Source: Spiroplasma_E ixodetis_B
Lineage (GTDB): Bacteria > Bacillota_I > Bacilli_A > Mycoplasmatales > VBWQ01
Reading direction: 5' to 3'
DNA length: 64,000 nucleotides
Assembly: GCF_040369795.1 (NCBI RefSeq)
Contig: NZ_AP028955.1
Coordinates: 62,001 to 126,000 of the forward strand
Every line of letters begins with the position of its first letter. Positions within the stretch are counted from its first letter, which is position 1. Of the stretch, positions 43,033 to 54,610 are shown piece after piece. The translations under genes were made by a program, and so were the position numbers. The notes beneath the pieces were generated by a model, which made no database searches, was not told the DNA's origin, and worked only from the letters and a program-made list of their open reading frames with translations.

Positions 43033-44042
43033 ATAGCTAACTAAAGTAATGTTTACTCATGTCTTGAAAAAAATCAATAGCTTTTTTAATATTTGGTCAA
43101 TAATTTGGTAATATTTTTCTTATATTATGTTTTATAGCAAATCAAAAATGTTCAATTGGATTTAAATTAGGAGAATATGGCGGAAGAAATAATAGTTTGC
43201 ATACAGCATTTTCAATTAATTGTTGTGTTAATTTAGATTTATGAAACGTTGCAGTATCTAAAACTATAATTTGTCCACGCTTTAATACTGGAATTAGTAT
43301 ATTTTTTACATATGATTCAAAAATTTTACTGTTGCAATGCCCTTCAAATGCTCATAGGGCTTTTAATTTACCTTTATTTAGTGAACGAATTATACTCATT
43401 CTTTTTATTTTATATGCGGATTTATTATCAAATAATCTTTTACCTTTTTCAGATCAACCATATTTATAAAATTCATTATCATCAATTCCAGATTCATAAA
43501 TATATACTAAATCTTCATTCATTATTTTAGCTATTTCTTTTAAAAAAATATTCTTGTTTATTTTTATCTCTTTATTCATATAAAAAAGTTTTTTTATATG
43601 TATAATTTAGTTTTTTGAAATAGTTATAAACTGTTTCTTTAGTCATATCATCAAATTTTTCAATTACTTTTTGAACTGTAACATCTTTATTTTGCGCTAA
43701 ATAATTTTTTAATTCATCTAAATCCTTTATTTTGTGGCTATGTCTTTTTTGATAATTCAAAATTGGTTTTATATGCCCAGTTTCTTTTTTTCTTTTTCTT
43801 CATAAGAATAAAGTCTTTCTAGTAATATTGAACACTTTACAAATTTCTTTAATTTTCATGTTTTTACTTTGATAGGCTTCTATTACTTTTATTCGTAAGT
43901 CTTTACTGTATGGTTTTGGCATAATTTAATCTTCCTAATCTATTTTAAATATTGCTGAATTGTACTTTTAAATTCAAAAACTGTTTAAATTACATATTAT
44001 TATTTTACAGTATTTATGAGTAAACATTACTTGATTTAGATA
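43033..44042 (-). mobile_element. IS630-family element, full length, inactive
   Basis: Inserted at TA between the Gly and Lys codons of the SNF2 P-loop. Right terminus degenerate (ACTTGATTTAGATA). A stop follows FLYE, a base is added in the FLKE run, and the first catalytic Asp is Tyr (YIYESG). Confidence 0.92.
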
Positions 44043-44268
44043 TACCAGTACGCATTTCATTAAATAAGCCAAATCTTTTATTTGCTTTTAAAATTGCAAC
44101 ATCAACACGTTGATAATGTCTTAGTTTAGGATTACCTGGATAATCATTTAAGTTTTTTTCTTGTTGGATTTTTTTCATGATATTAGTGAGTGCTCATATA
44201 TTTGTTTTAATTTATCATTATTATTTGTATATTTAAGTAGTATTTCAAGAGCAAACGGAGTATTAAAT

Positions 44269-44322
44269 ATTTTAAATGCACTAGGTATTATTGATATCAA
44301 TAATACCTAGTGCATTTAAAAT
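44269..44322. repeat. 54-bp perfect palindrome
   Basis: ATTTTAAATGCACTAGG continues into TATTATTGAT and is followed with no spacer by its exact complement. 27-bp arms centred at 44295/44296. It lies inside the 5' part of the SNF2 pseudogene and is followed on the plus strand by T-rich sequence. Confidence 0.9.
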
Positions 44323-44529
44323 TTATTTTTTATTTTTTTTCACTTTAATTGTAATATGTTTATTATTAAGACTTATGATTTCTAACATTATTAACCTACT
44401 TTAGTGTTTGTATATGATATTAAATATTATAATAAAATTAATATAAATGAAAAAAAATTTATTTTTGTTAGTAAATATTAGATTATTAATAAGGAAATTA
44501 TCCCCACATGTACTAGTGTGGAGGAAAAA

Positions 44530-44692
44530 ATGAATTGAAATGAATTCAATAGCATATTTCAAAATGAAAACGATTGTTTGAAATATATAGCGAAGTTGAA
44601 ATTAATGAAATGTATCAGGTGTGCTTCTTCTAGTTTGAATGTTTCTGATTTGAGAAGAATAAGATGTTTAAAATGTCATCAAACATTTAGTA
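44530..44692 (+). pseudogene. IS1595/ISXO2-like transposase, N-terminal remnant
   Basis: ATG 44530 after GTGGAGG: MNWNEFNSIFQNENDCLKYI then KCIRCASSSLNVSD...RCLKCHQTFS. Two CxxC pairs (CIRC, CLKC) followed by TFS match the zinc-ribbon head of IS1595-type transposases. The rest is replaced by IS3 at 44693. A small inverted repeat CCACA/TGTGG overlaps the ribosome site. The interval 44399-44520 is a divergent intergenic region. Confidence 0.6.
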
Positions 44693-45095
44693 TTGGAATG
44701 GCAACTTTTTTTAGGACTGTTTTTTGGTAGACATTTGTGCTTGGTTTTTTATGGGGGTTAAGTAGTTTAGAGTGCTGTGGATTCTTATGTTGTTGTATCA
44801 ATTGATATAATCAAATAATTCTAATTTTAATTGGATTAATGATGTAAAATTTTTATCATTAATAAATTCTGTTTTGAAAGTTTTGAAAGTTGCTTTAGCG
44901 ACAGCGTTATCATAAGGACAACCTTTTTTGCTTAAAGAGCGGGTAATATTGAAGGCTAATAAAAGTTTATCAATAGTTTTATTATTAAATTCATTACCGC
45001 GATCGCTATGAAATATTTGAATATTTTTTAAACAACTATTTGAGCACATAAATGCTTGATATACTAATGATGCATCTTTTTTAGTACCTACACTA
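44693..45095 (-). mobile_element. IS3-family element, 3' fragment
   Basis: C-terminal ~110 codons of OrfB (FHSDRGNEF, GCPYDNAVAKATF) and the right terminus. The catalytic Glu of NAVAEA is Lys here. Cut by IS630. Confidence 0.88.
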
Positions 45096-46103
45096 TAGCT
45101 AACTAAAGTAATGTTTACTCATATCTTGAAAAAAATCAATAGCTTTTTTAATATTTGGTCAATAATTTGGTAATATTTTTCTTATATTATGTTTTATAGC
45201 AAATCAAAAATGTTCAATTGGATTTAAATTAGGAGAATATGGTGGAAGAAATAATAGTTTGCATCCAGCATTTTCAATTAATTGTTGTGTTAATTTAGAT
45301 TTATGAAACGTTGCATTATCTAAAACTATAATTTGTCCACGCTTTAATACTGGAATTAGTATATTTTTTACATATGATTCAAAAATTTTACTGTTGCAAT
45401 GTCCTTAAAATGCTCATAGGGCTTTTAATTTACCTTTATTTAGCGAACCAATTATACTCATTCTTTTTATTTTATATGCGGATTTATTATCAAATAATCT
45501 TTTACCTTTTTCAGATCAACCATATTTATAAAATTCATTATCATCAATTCCAGATTCATCAATATATACTAAATCTTCATTCATTATTTTAGCTATTTCT
45601 TTTAAAAAATCTTCTTGTTTATTTTTATCTCTTTGTTCATATAGAAAAGTTTTTTTATATGTATAATTTAGTTTTTTGAAATAGTTATAAACTGTTTTTT
45701 TATTCATATCACCAAATTTTTCAATTACTTTTTGAACTGTAACATCTTTATTTTGCGCTAAATAATTTTTTAATTCATCTAAATCCTTTATTTTGTGGCT
45801 ATGTCTTTTTTGATAATTCAAAATTGGTTTTATATGCCCATTTTCTTTTTTTCTTTTTCTTCATAAGAATAAAGTCTTTCTAGTAATATTGAACACTTTA
45901 CAAATTTCTTTAATTTTCATGTTTTTACTTTGATAGGCTTCTATTACTTTTATTCGTAAGTCTTCACTGTATGGTTTTGGCATAATTTAATCTTCCTAAT
46001 CTATTTTAAATATTGCTGAATTGTACTTTTAAATTCAAAAACTGTTTAAATTACATATTATTATTTTACATTATTTATGAGTAAACATTACTTTAGTTAG
46101 CTA
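45096..46103 (-). mobile_element. IS630-family element, full length, one nonsense codon
   Basis: Both termini with TA. The transposase is open except for TAA in place of the Glu in LWAFEGHCN, so it is nearly intact. Confidence 0.92.
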
Positions 46104-46169
46104 TATATAGGAACAATAACTTCTGCTAATAAAGGAAATTTATATAACTGAAAAAAAATAAAAAAATAA
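46104..46169 (+). pseudogene. short C-terminal coding remnant
   Basis: YIGTITSANKGNLYNWKKIK then TAA on the plus strand directly after the IS630 joint, followed 60 bases later by a terminator. Unidentified. Confidence 0.25.
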
Positions 46170-46230
46170 AAATGATATCTATCAAAAATTATGAAATTTC
46201 AAATAATTAATAGTTTTTTAATGATTAATG

Positions 46231-46256
46231 ATTCTCTTTGTTAAAGAGAATTTTAA
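46231..46256 (+). terminator. rho-independent terminator
   Basis: ATTCTCTTT pairs with AAAGAGAAT (9 bp, 3-base loop), followed by TTTT. Confidence 0.75.
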
Positions 46257-46274
46257 ATTTAAAAAATTATTTTG

Positions 46275-46303
46275 TTACAGATCGATATTCTTTACAGTAT
46301 AAT
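46275..46303 (+). promoter_or_regulatory. promoter of cysS-rlmB
   Basis: TTACAG (46275-46280), 17 bases, TATAAT (46298-46303), 42 bases before the cysS start. The -35 is weak and the -10 is consensus. Confidence 0.55.
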
Positions 46304-46345
46304 AGAGTATATGAAAACTAAAATTTATTAAGAAGGGTTAATTAA

Positions 46346-47677
46346 ATGATTAAAATTTATGATAGTTTTTCACAAAGATTGCAATTGCTTGCTCCTAATA
46401 AAAAGCAAGTTAATATGTATTTATGTGGTCCTACTGTTTATAACTATATTCATGTCGGCAATATTCGTGGTGTACTTGTTTTTGATGTTTTACATCGTTT
46501 ATTAATTGATCAAAATTATAAAATAAATTATGTTCATAATATTACTGATATTGATGATAAAATTATTAAGAAAGCTGCGGATTTAAAAATAACAGAACAA
46601 CAAGTTACTGAAAAATATACGTTAGCATATTATGAAGACTTAGAAAAATTAAATATTATTTCTCCTACAAAATTGCCAAAAGTAAGTGAATATATTTCAA
46701 AGATTATTGAATTTATTAATAAATTAATTATTAAAGATTATGCATATGTTACTGCTGGTGATGTTTATTTTAAAGTTAATAAGTTAAAAGATTATGGAAG
46801 TTTGGCACATAAAAATATTGATGATTTAATTCCAAATTTTAGAATTAAAAATTTAGTTGCTAAAGAAAATAATCTAGATTTTGCTTTGTGAAAATCAACA
46901 ACAATAGGTATTAGTTGAAATAGTCCGTGAGGGAAAGGAAGACCTGGTTGACATACTGATTGTGCTTGTTTTGTTGAGGATTTATTTAATGGTCAAACTA
47001 TTGATTTACATGGTGGTGGTGTTGATTTAAAATTTCCTCATCACGAAAATGAACGAGCTCAATTTGTTGCGGCTAATAATAAAAAAATGTCAAATATTTG
47101 ATGACATAATGGTCATGTTAATATTGCTAATGAAAAAATGTCAAAATCTTTAAATAATTTTATTTTGGTTAAAGAATTTTGTCAGCAATATCATCCAAAT
47201 GTATTGCGATATTTAATATTAAATCGTGATCATCAACAACCAATTGATTTTAATAAGGAAACAATTGAAAATGGATTAGCGTCAACAAAAAAATATGAAA
47301 ATGTTTTAAAACAATGAACATATCAAATATTTATTAACAATATAATATGTAATAATAATCATCATTCAATTTATTATCAACAAATTATTAAAAATTTATC
47401 AAATAATATTGACACAACTAATACTATTACTTTAATTGAAAATATGATTAAAAAATTAAATGAAGCACTTATTAAAAAAAATTTTAATGAAGAATTTCAA
47501 GAATTTTTTTATACTTTTACCTTTGCTTTAAAAATATTAGGATTTGATTTTAAAGTTGGTAATTATTCTGAAAAAATTAAAAATAAAATTAAAATATGAG
47601 AACAACTAAAAAAGGAAAAACAATACCAAGAAGCTGATAAAATTCGTCAAGAATTAAAAGATTTGAATATTATTTAA
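46346..47677 (+). CDS. cysS: cysteinyl-tRNA synthetase
   Basis: 443-aa class I aminoacyl-tRNA synthetase charging tRNA-Cys. The HIGH motif appears as YIHVGN (~residues 34-39) and KMSKS as NEKMSKSLNN. Zinc ligands include Cys in MYLCGPTVYNY, Cys in WHTDCACF and the HHENE group. The C-terminal anticodon-binding helices end at KEKQYQEADKIRQELKDLNI, typical of CysS. Start ATG with AGAAGG. The frame is open with TGA as Trp (WKST, SWNSPWGKGRPGWH). It is followed 12 bases later by rlmB, so the two probably form an operon; the Mini-III RNase gene often found between them in Firmicutes is absent. Confidence 0.97.
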
Positions 47678-47689
47678 AGGAGCGAAATT

Positions 47690-48430
47690 ATGGCATTACA
47701 ATATATTTATGGTTATCACCCTATTATTGCTGCATTATCAACATCATCATTAATAAAAATTCAAAAAGTTTTTTTAGTTCAAGATAAGTACCAAGAATTG
47801 AAAAAAGATTTAAAAAGTGTAAATATTCCTTATGAAATTATTAGTTTACAAGCAATGAATAATTTATTAGGTACTACTAAACATCAAAATATTGCTGCTA
47901 ATGTTAAAGACTATCAATATTTTTCTTTTGATAAATTAATTAATATTGATTCAACATCTAAATTTTTAAGAATTTTAATTTTAGATCGTATTTCTGATCC
48001 ACATAATTTTGGTTCAATGTTAAGAATTGCAGCGGGTAATGACTTTGATGGTGTAATTGTTTTAAATCGTAATCAATCTGAAATAAATGGTGCAGTTGCA
48101 AAGGCTGCAGCCGGTGCTCTAAGTATTATTCCAGTTTGTCAAGTTAATAATTTAACTTCCACAATTAATAATTTACAAGAAAAATATAAATTTTGAATTT
48201 TGGCTGCTGCTAAAACAGCAAAAGCAATTGATTATTTTACTATTGATTGTAGTAGCGACTTAGCATTAATTATTGGTAATGAAGGTGAAGGGATAAGTTC
48301 AAAGTTATTAAAACATACCGATTATATTGTTCAAATACCAATAAGTCCAAAAATAGAATCATTTAATGCTAGCGTTGCTTGTGGTATTATTGCAAACTAT
48401 ATTTACGTTGAAACGTTAAAATTATCGTAA
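47690..48430 (+). CDS. rlmB: 23S rRNA (guanosine-2'-O-)-methyltransferase RlmB
   Basis: 246-aa SPOUT (TrmH/SpoU) methyltransferase that 2'-O-methylates a guanosine in 23S rRNA. The N-terminal substrate-binding domain (YIYGYHPIIAALSTS...) leads into the knotted catalytic domain with motif 1 ILDRISDPHNFGSMLRIA (the Arg is catalytic in the family), motif 2 ALIIGNEGEGISSKLL and motif 3 IPISPKIESFNASVACGI. Motif 3 usually reads PM.G...SLNVSVA, so this version is slightly divergent. Start ATG with AAAGGAG, 12 bases after cysS. Confidence 0.92.
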
Positions 48431-48623
48431 ATTTTAAGGGTGAGTAAAGTTAATAGTTATAATTTAATTTTCTTTAAATAAAAGACAACTTTAAATTATT
48501 AATTTTTGGTTAAATTATATACCTTTTTATAGATTTATTCAAGTATTTTAGACTCTTATTTTAAAATTATCTAAACTAAAAATTCCTAACTATTTAGGTT
48601 AAGATTTATTAAGTTTTAACAAT

Positions 48624-48790
48624 TTAAAGTAAAAGTTTTAATTTATTAATTCTTGCTGAATTAATTAAAAGTAAATTATCAAGTACTTTATCATTATAAA
48701 TTTTAGCACCATATCCTTTTAAAGATTTAACAAGATGTGATACATCACTTTCAGCACAAACTCCTTGATTTCAATTTGCTTTTTGATTTA
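48624..48790 (-). pseudogene. C-terminal remnant of an unidentified protein
   Basis: After the IS630 joint the minus strand reads QKANWNQGVCAESDVSHLVK then SLKGYGAKIYNDKVLDNLLL and ends ARINKLKLLL plus TAA. Good codon use, no start. I do not recognise it. The bases 48431-48623 after rlmB hold no gene. Confidence 0.4.
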
Positions 48791-49186
48791 TAGCTAACTA
48801 AATTAATGTTTACTCATATCTTGAAAAACAAAATCAATCGCTTTTTTAATATTTGGTCAATAATTTGGTAATATTTTTCTTATATTATGTTTTATAGCAA
48901 ATCAAAAATGTTCAATTGGATTTAAATTAGGAGAATATGGTGGAATAAATAATAGTTTGCATCCAGCATTTTCAATTAATTGTTGTGTTAATTTAGATTT
49001 ATGAAACGTTGCATTATCTAAAACTATAATTTGTCCACGCTTTAATAATGGAATTAGTATATTTTTTACATATGATTCAAAAATTTTACTGTTGCAATGT
49101 CCTTCAAATGCTCATAGGGCTTTTAATTTACCTTTATTTAGCGAACCAATTATACTCATTATTTTTATTTTATATGCGGGTTTATT
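48791..49186 (-). mobile_element. IS630 3' fragment (outermost level of the nest)
   Basis: Left-hand terminus and C-terminal half of the transposase to NKPAYK, interrupted by IS256 at 49187. Its other half is missing beyond 52826. Confidence 0.9.
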
Positions 49187-49640
49187 GGTAATGTTTAGTA
49201 ATCTGTGTAAATTGCAAAAATAACTATGTTTAATTAATTATAGTAAATAAAATTAAATAACTAGAAAGAGTGAGTTACTTATGTCTAAAAAACAAAATAT
49301 TAATAATAATTATCCAATATCAAAAGCAGTAGATTTATTACTAGAAAATACTGAAGATTTAACAACATTTTTTAAAGAGGGATGCTTATATAAAGAATTA
49401 ACAAAAAGATTAGTTGAAAAAATGTTGAATTCTGAAACGCAAAATTATTTAGGATATGAAAAAAATCAACATAATAATAGTGATAATGCTCGCAATGGTA
49501 TAAATTCAAAAAAATTAATAACTCAACAAGGTAAAATTGAGATTAATGTACCACGAGATCGTAATAGTAATTTTGGGCCAGTAATAGTTGCAAAAAGACA
49601 AAGAAGATTTGATGGTTTTGATCAAAAAGTTCTTTTATTA

Positions 49641-49737
49641 TAACTAACTAAAGTAATGTTTACTCATATCTTGAAAAACAAAATCAATAGCTTTTTTAAT
49701 ATTTGGTCAATAATTTGGTAATATTTTTCTTATATTA
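49641..49737 (-). mobile_element. IS630 97-bp end fragment
   Basis: Degenerate terminus TAACTAACTAAAG and ~85 bases, then a second complete IS630 end. Partial tandem copy at the insertion point. Confidence 0.85.
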
Positions 49738-51906
49738 TAGATAACTAAAGTAATGTTTACTCATATCTTGAAAAACAAAATCAATCGCTTTTTTAATATT
49801 TGGTCAATAATTTGGTAATATTTTTCTTATATTATGTTTTATAGCAAATCAAAAATGTTCAATTGGATTTAAATTAAGAGAATATGGCGGAAGAAATAAT
49901 AGTTTGCATCCAGCATTTTCAATTAATTGTTGTGTTAATTTAGATTTATGAAACGTTGCATTATCTAAAACTATAATTTGTCCACGCTTTAATACTGCAA
50001 TTAGTATATTTTTTACATATGATTCAAAAATTTTACTGTTGCAATGTCCTTCAAATGCTCATAGGGCTTTTAATTTACCTTTATTTAGTGAACTAATTAT
50101 ACTCATTCTTTTTATTTTATATGCGGGTTTATTATCAAATAATCTTTTACCTTTTTCAGATCAACCATATTTATAAAATTCATTATCATCAATTCCGGAT
50201 TCATCAATAGACATATTCCGTAAATAAATTTAATCAATTGTCAATAATAATATTTATAAATTTTTTAGTGTTAATAATTATAGAAGTTAATATTTTTAAA
50301 AAAATACTTTAAAAATAAATTTATATTTCAAACACAAAAATTGTTAATATTATTTTTATATTAACTTGATAAAAATTTAAATTTTTAAAAAAATATTAAA
50401 AATATTTTTTTATTTTAATGGTTTTGTTTTATTAAAAATTTCACAAAGTAAGTTAAATCTTAAGTACATAAGTCTAAATATACTTTTTCTACATTTATTT
50501 ATTAAAATTTTGAATCTTTTTAATCAAGCAAAAACATGTTCAACTTTAATTCTAATTTTTGAAATAATTTTATTGTAGATTTTTTCTTGTTTAGTTAATT
50601 TTTTATTTTTAGTTTTTTTAATTGGTAATATAGTATTTTTATAAATATTTTGTATTCCTTGATATCCCAAATCACCAATAATTATTGTTTTTTCTGAAAA
50701 TTCAAGATTTGAATTTTTTAATATTTGAAAATCATGTACTTTTCCATTATCAGCAAAAATATCAACAATTTTTTTATTAAAAAAGTCATATATAATTTGA
50801 AATTTTATAGAAAACATTCAACTTTTACCAGAAAAATATTCTAACTGTAGTTTTTTTAGTTGGTCTTTCAATTTCAATTTCAGTTGAATCAATTAAATAA
50901 AATTGAAATTCATTTAAATCTTCTTGTTTTTTCTCAATTTTTGATTTATATTTTGTTTTTAAAAACTGATAATCTTTGTCATCACTAAGTTTATTTTCTA
51001 CTCAAGTAATATTTCGAAAACAACTTGATGCACTCATTTTATATTTAATACTCATTTGGAAAAAAGTATAATATTCTTTTCAGTATACTAAAGTCATCAT
51101 CAATCTTTCTTCAACTGAAAGTTTATATTTTCTACCTTTAGTTTTTTTTAAATTTTCTATTTCAATTAATTTTGTTAACATTTCATCAAAATGAAAACGT
51201 TTTATACCAAAATATCTATAAAATTGTTCATTTTTTAATTTTTTTAAATTTTCAAAATTCATTTTTATCAACACCTTATTAATTTATTAATAAAGAAATT
51301 ATAAAATAAATTTTAAATTATTAATTGACTTTTAAAAAATTTATTTACGGAATATGTCTAATATATAATACTAAATATTCATTCATTATTTTAGCTATTT
51401 CTTTTAAAAAATCTTCTTGTTTGTTTTTATCTCTTTGTTCATATAGAAAAGTTTTTTTTATATGTATAATTTAGTTTTTTGAAATAGTTATAAACTGTTT
51501 CTTTAGTCATATCATCAAATTTTTCAATTACTTTTTGAACTGTAACATCTTTATTTTGCACTAAATAATTTTTTAATTCATCTAAATCCTTTGTTTTGTG
51601 GCTATGTCCTTTTTGATAATTCAAAATTGGTTTTATATGCCCAGTTTCTTTTTTTCTTTTTCTTCATAAGAATAAAGTCTTTCTAGTAATATTGAACACT
51701 TTACAAATTTCTTTAATTTTCATGTTTTTACTTTCATAGGCTTCTATTACTTTTCTTCGTAAGTCTTCACTGTATGGTTTCGGCATAATTTAATCTTCCT
51801 AATCTATTTTAAATATTGCTGAATTGTACTTTTAAATTCAAAAACTGTTTAAATTACATATTATTATTTTACATTATTTATAAGTAAACATTACTTTAGT
51901 TAGCTA
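49738..51906 (-). mobile_element. IS630-family element interrupted by IS5
   Basis: Halves 49738-50209 and 51361-51906 make a complete IS630 (left terminus TAGATAACT variant). The transposase also has the 8-T frameshift shared with 6988-8002. Confidence 0.92.
50210..51358 (-). mobile_element. IS5-family element, full length (innermost level)
   Basis: 1,149 bp with TA on both sides. orfA and orfB are each open, but the A run at their overlap is one base short (7 instead of 8), so the A AAA AAC heptamer and the -1 fusion are lost. Confidence 0.92.
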
Positions 51907-52900
51907 TATATGCCAAAGGCATGACTTTATCAGATATTAGAATGCAGTTACAAGAGTTATATCATGGTGCTGATATTAGCGAAAGTGTTATTAGTCAAAT
52001 TACTGATGATGTTATTGATGATGTTAAAGCATGACAAAATCGGCCATTAGAAAGTGTTTATCCGATTGTTTATTTTGATTGTATAGTAGTTAAAGTACGA
52101 CAAGATAAAGGCATTATTAACAAATCAGTTTATATAGCACTAGGAGTTGATTTAGAAGGTAAAAAAGATGTTTTAGGTTTATGAATTAGTGAAAATGAAG
52201 GTTCTAAGTTTTGATTATCTAATTTCACAGAAATGAAAAATCGAGGCTTAAATGATATTCTTATTGCTTTTAGTGACAATTTAACAGGGATGTCAGAAGC
52301 AATACAATCAGTTTATCCTAAAACCGAACATCAATTATGCATAGTTCATAAAATTAGAAATAGTTTAAAATATGTTTCATACAAACATAGAAAATCACTA
52401 GTTACAGATTTAAAACCAATTTATAGTGCATGTAGTGAAGAACGAGCAATGCAAGCTTTAGAATCTTTTGAAAGTAAATGAAATAAACAATATCCTCAAA
52501 TTGCTAAATCATGATATAAAAATTGAGATAATTTAATGGTTTTTATTAGTTATCCTGCAGAAATCAAAAGAGTGATTTATACAACAAATGCTATTGAATC
52601 TGTTAATAGCCAATTACGAAAAGTTATTAGAAATAAAAAATTTTTTCCAAATGATATTGCAGTTTTTAAAATATTTTACTTAGCAATTGAAAATATAACA
52701 AAAAAATGAACAATGCCGATTCAAAATTGAAATACAGCAATTGCTCATTTTATGATAAAATTTGAAGATGGAATTAATCTAAACTAGTAACTTTGTAAAA
52801 AGATACACAGATTTTTAAAAAGCCTCAAGCCTTACTTATTTATAATTATATACTATTGTAAAAGTTTTTATCATTATATTTGATGTTATAATGCTATTTA

Positions 52901-52985
52901 TTAAGTATCAATTAAGTATCATTTTTGTTTTGTGTTTGCTTTATTAAATTAAGTATCATTTTTGTTTTGTGTTTGCTTTTATAAT
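52901..52985. repeat. direct repeats upstream of the viral rep gene
   Basis: TTAAGTATCA occurs at 52901, 52912 and 52949. The last two begin a 37-bp period repeat (TTAAGTATCATTTTTG and onward, including TGTGTTTGCTTT). Possible iterons or a duplicated promoter segment of the viral origin region. The rest of 52827-53062 is AT-rich without a gene. Confidence 0.7.
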
Positions 52986-53062
52986 TTTTTATGTTAAGAT
53001 TTGTTTGTTATTAAAATATAAAATTTGCTATTTTTATAATAGTGTTGCTAAGGATTTTTTAT

Positions 53063-53464
53063 ATGGATACTCAACAAGATTTTTATATCAAAAATGTTTC
53101 TTATGCTTCTTATGTTAAAAACGTTGTTTTGCCTATTTCTTTTTTAAATAATTTTGGAAATATTGGGGGTAAATATTATGTTGGCAATAAACAGAAATTA
53201 AGAAATAATACTTCTCGTAATAAAACTAATTTGATACAAAAAGCACTACATAATTTTTATGATAGTCAAATGTTAAGTTTTCTTACTTTAACTTATAAAG
53301 ATAATATGCAAGATATTAGAAAAACAAAAAAAGATATTCGCTTATTTTTTCTTAAATTAAAGAAATGATGAAATGACCCTAAACGTTCTAAATATTTAGG
53401 TTAATTGAAACATTTTTATGTTTATGAATATCAAACTCGTGGAGCAGTTCATTTTCATATATTA
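53063..53464 (+). pseudogene. plectrovirus-type replication initiation protein, truncated
   Basis: ATG 53063 (MDTQQDFYIKNVSYASYVKN). It contains QMLSFLTLTYKDNM and IRLFFLKLKKWWNDPKRSKY, then TAA in frame, then LKHFYVYEYQTRGAVHFHI before IS5. FLTLTY plus HFH (the HUH motif) are rolling-circle Rep hallmarks, and the sequence style fits the Rep of Spiroplasma filamentous viruses (SpV1/SVTS2). The Tyr-containing catalytic helix downstream is lost. A remnant of an integrated virus. Confidence 0.65.
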
Positions 53465-54610
53465 GACATATTCCGTAAATAAATTTTTTAAAAGTCAATT
53501 AATAATTTAAAATTTATTTTATAATTTCTTTATTAATAAATTAATAAGGTGTTGATAAAAATGAATTTTGAAAATTTAAAAAAATTAAAAAATGAACAAT
53601 TTTATAGATATTTTGGTATAAAACGTTTTCATTTTGATGAAATGTTAACAAAATTAATTGAAATAGAAAATTTAAAAAAAACTAAAGGTAGAAAATATAA
53701 ACTTTCAGTTGAAGAAAGATTGATGATGACTTTAGTATACTGAAAAGAATATTATACTTTTTCCAAATGAGTATTAAATATAAAATGAGTGCATCAAGTT
53801 GTTTTCGAAATATTACTTGAGTAGAAAATAAACTTAGTGATGACAAAGATTATCAGTTTTTAAAAACAAAATATAAATCAAAAATTGAGAAAAAACAAGA
53901 ATATTTAAATGAATTTCAATTTTATTTAATTGATTCAACTGAAATTGAAATTGAAAGACCAACTAAAAAAAACTACAGTTAGAATATTTTTCTGGTAAAA
54001 GTTGAATGTTTTCTATAAAATTTCAAATTATATATGACTTTTTAATAAAAAAATTGTTGATATTTTTGCTGATAATGGAAAAGTACATGATTTTCAAATA
54101 TTAAAAAATTCAAATCTTGAATTTTCAGAAAAAACAATAATTATTGGTGATTTGGGATATCAAGGAATACAAAATATTTATAAAAATACTATATTACCAA
54201 TTAAAAAACTAAAAATAAAAAATTAACTAAACAAGAAAAAATCTACAATAAAATTATTTCAAAAATTATAATTAAAGTTGAACATGTTTTTGCTTGATTA
54301 AAAGATTCAAAATTTTAATAAATAAATGTAGAAAAAGTATATTTAGACTTATGTACTTAAGATTTAACTTACTTTGTGAAATTTTTAATAAAACAAAACC
54401 ATTAAAATAAAAAAATATTAAAAATATTTTTTTAAAAATTTAAATTTTTATCAAGTTAATATAAAAATAATATTAACAATTTTTGTGTTTGAAATATAAA
54501 TTTATTTTTAAAGTATTTTTTTAAAAATATTAACTTCTATAATTATTAACACTAAAAAATTTATAAATATTATTATTGACAATTGATTAAATTTATTTAC
54601 GGAATATGTC
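53465..54610 (+). mobile_element. IS5-family element, full length, inactive
   Basis: Both termini. One base short in the YTFF run of orfA, in DFFNK, in PIKKTK and in WLKRF. The two flanks belong to different viral genes. Confidence 0.92.

Larger units (their letters stand above)
41739..44398 (-). pseudogene. SNF2-family helicase, broken
   Basis: Swi2/Snf2-type DNA-dependent ATPase. ATG 44398 begins MLEIISLNNKHITIKV, then a TAA and a long palindrome. The helicase core follows: LRHYQRVDVAIL (Q-motif region), FNEMRTG-KTPTIL (P-loop, split by IS630 at 43033-44042), LVIDEAHFLRKYKTAQSS (DEAH box), YCLTGTPANNHPS (motif III), then SIIIYSSFSDKI and KSTNVGITLDQGDVMIFLD (motifs IV-V) and NPTENEQAESRFFPTQL (motif VI region; the usual R-IH-R-GQ is not intact). 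Frameshifts lie near 42318, 42235 and 41930. Such helicases occur near restriction or mobile loci in Mollicutes. Confidence 0.8.
49187..52826 (+). mobile_element. IS256-family element interrupted by IS630/IS5
   Basis: 5' half 49187-49640 and 3' half 51907-52826 add up to 1,372 bp after removing the TA duplication, a complete IS256. The break is inside VLSLYAKGMT. The reading frame of both halves is open (MSKKQNINNNYPIS... and ...WTMPIQNWNTA), apart from substitutions such as AFSDNLTG, so this copy was probably functional until split. Confidence 0.92.

Noticed and set aside
52901..52985. CRISPR-like direct repeats
   Set aside because: Only two to three short repeats, no regular unique spacers, no cas genes; more like viral origin repeats.
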